Source: Hypsibius dujardini
Taxonomy: Eukaryota; Tardigrada; Eutardigrada; Parachela; Hypsibiidae
Assembly: GCA_001579985.1 (NCBI GenBank)
Contig: LRSR01009669.1
Coordinates: 1-20,365 of the forward strand
Reading direction: 5' to 3'
Length of the DNA: 20,365 nt
Shown here: positions 19,442 to 20,365 of the stretch, piece after piece
Position numbering within the stretch: the first letter of the stretch is position 1
How the letters are laid out: every line of letters starts with the position of its first letter
The notes under the pieces: generated by a model
What the model saw: the letters and a program-made list of their open reading frames with translations, nothing else
Databases searched by the model: none
What the model was told of the DNA's origin: nothing
Made by a program: the position numbers and the translations under genes

Positions 19442-20333
19442 CTAACCAGACCGATATAGCCGGATCATGCACTCAACCTTACTCGTACACAACGGGAAGT
19501 CTGTTGGAGGAAGCTCCGACAGATTCAACGTCGGCGGCCTCTTCAAGGAAAACTGTGACTGTCCGCGCGGTTTTGCCTCTAAAATTCGCTCGAGATAACT
19601 GATCAGCGACTTCTTGCATTCCTCATACGCTCCGCAGGTTTCCCACGGTTTCCTCCGCAAAGTCAGTCGCATCTTCGGCTGTTCTGACGGCGATGATCCT
19701 CCAGAGGGTGAGTTCTGGCTTTGGAACAGAGAAGTGGTCGAAAAAGGAATGTTGCCTGCAATGTCCCGCCCATTCCGTGCCCTTTCCATGGCATCTAGAA
19801 AATTTTATCACAGTTTCGAAACAATCTGCCCCCTCTGCTGGCAAAATAATCACTTTTAGGGTCTTCGAAGTTTCAAAAATTATTTAATTTTAAAAAGTAT
19901 ATGATCTTTCCTCCTTAAAAGTGAAAACGTCAATTTTGTTTGCCGTCAGTTATTTTTTAGCTCATCGGACTAGATAATTAGCGATACCTTCTCACTAATG
20001 TAAAATAAAAAGACTCTTAAAAAGGTTTTAGGGCTCTATGTCATCGGAAGTCTGAAAACTTGCGCTCTTCGAACGCTATTTAATTTTGAAAAAATATAAT
20101 GCTTACTCCTTAAATTAAGAATGTTTATCGTGTTTATTTTTAGTTTTTTAGGGTAACTTTTTGCGACTCAAACCTAGAAGGAAGGATTTCGGCTGCAGAC
20201 GAGGCCTGATCGCCGGTCGATCCTTCCCGAAGCTCGAATACAGTCGCAGAGCAAATCCATCTGTTCTCTCCGTATTCCAGCAAAAAATTAACACAACCCA
20301 AACCAATGACCATACATGTCCGTGACCTCCCAT
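19442..20333 (-). CDS. Small secreted protein B (170 residues), paralogue of gene A
   Basis: Exon 1 runs 20333-20174 (donor CTAG|GTTTGA) and exon 2 runs 19794-19442 (acceptor ATTTTCTAG, stop TAG). The phase is 1, as in gene A. Residues about 7-20 are the hydrophobic leader core. The mature start TDGFALRLYSS matches DGFALRLYNS of gene A. The later exon has W104-E-T-C107-G-A-Y-E-E-C113-K-K-S-L-I-S-Y-L, aligned with the tail of A. Here the block is flanked by R-R-K (100-102) and K-R (138-139), possible prohormone-convertase sites, and a second C-x5-C (C156, C162) follows near the end. The middle is rich in Ser, Pro and Gln. The donor GTTTGA is weaker than usual, so the exon 1 boundary is less certain than in A; the matching phase supports it. 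No family is recognised. Confidence 0.6.
19795..20173 (-). other. Intron of gene B
   Basis: AT-rich intron with a GTTTGA donor and a TTTTCTAG acceptor. Two diverged similar segments are present, near 19862 and 20070, sharing CTTCGAA, TATTTAATTTT, ATAT and CTCCTTAAA, which suggests an old duplication of about 80 bases. Confidence 0.5.
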
Positions 20334-20365
20334 GTCTTAAACATACGAATGCCCGAAGAAAACGA

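Noticed and set aside
19614-19859. Plus-strand frame with a strong-looking donor CAGAGG|GTGAGT
   Set aside because: It is antisense to the conserved W-E-T-C block of gene B. The paralogy with gene A supports the minus strand.
1-20365. CRISPR arrays, bacterial operons, ribosome binding sites, tRNA and rRNA genes
   Set aside because: No regular repeat-spacer pattern, operon-like gene packing or cloverleaf-forming sequence was found. The window has the intron-containing structure of a eukaryote.

Overview
The window looks like nuclear DNA of an invertebrate animal. Genes are sparse and split by spliceosomal introns. Donors are GTAAGT/GTATGT-like and most acceptors are TTTTCAG-like. Candidate AATAAA signals follow stop codons, one gene family has secretory leaders, PAN/Apple-type cysteine patterns are present, and the non-coding space holds TCTG microsatellites, inverted repeats and a decayed mariner transposon. 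I cannot fix the phylum from sequence alone.

Layout from left to right: non-coding DNA (1-1549); an unrecognised plus-strand gene with two visible exons (1550-2985); repeat-rich DNA with a G/C hairpin and a ~200-bp-arm inverted repeat (2986-4817); a minus-strand gene for a protein with two PAN/Apple-like modules (4818-6135), whose upstream exon has an in-frame TAA; non-coding DNA with a four-copy 33-bp tandem repeat (6136-8709); a minus-strand two-exon gene for a small secreted protein, here called A (8710-10851), whose 1.75-kb intron carries a degenerate AT-rich repeat and a TCTG microsatellite; non-coding DNA with a MITE-like inverted repeat (10852-13133); a disrupted minus-strand coding remnant (13134-13652); repeat-rich DNA with a second TCTG array (13653-16044); a plus-strand five-exon gene for a 212-residue four-helix membrane protein (16045-17388); a minus-strand mariner relic (about 17945-18320); a 67-bp-arm near-perfect hairpin (18944-19128); and a second secreted-protein gene, B (19442-20333).

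The main result is that A and B are paralogues. Each has a leader exon ending soon after a conserved DGFALRLY block, an intron in the same phase (1), and a last exon with the pattern W-[DE]-x-C-x2-Y-x2-C-K-x2-L-I-x-Y-L. I do not recognise the family. It could be an undescribed secreted peptide or prohormone family, with possible dibasic processing in B. Splice structures were deduced by eye from reading frame and splice consensus and have no transcript support. The genes do not form an operon, and I see no evidence of a shared pathway beyond the A/B paralogy.
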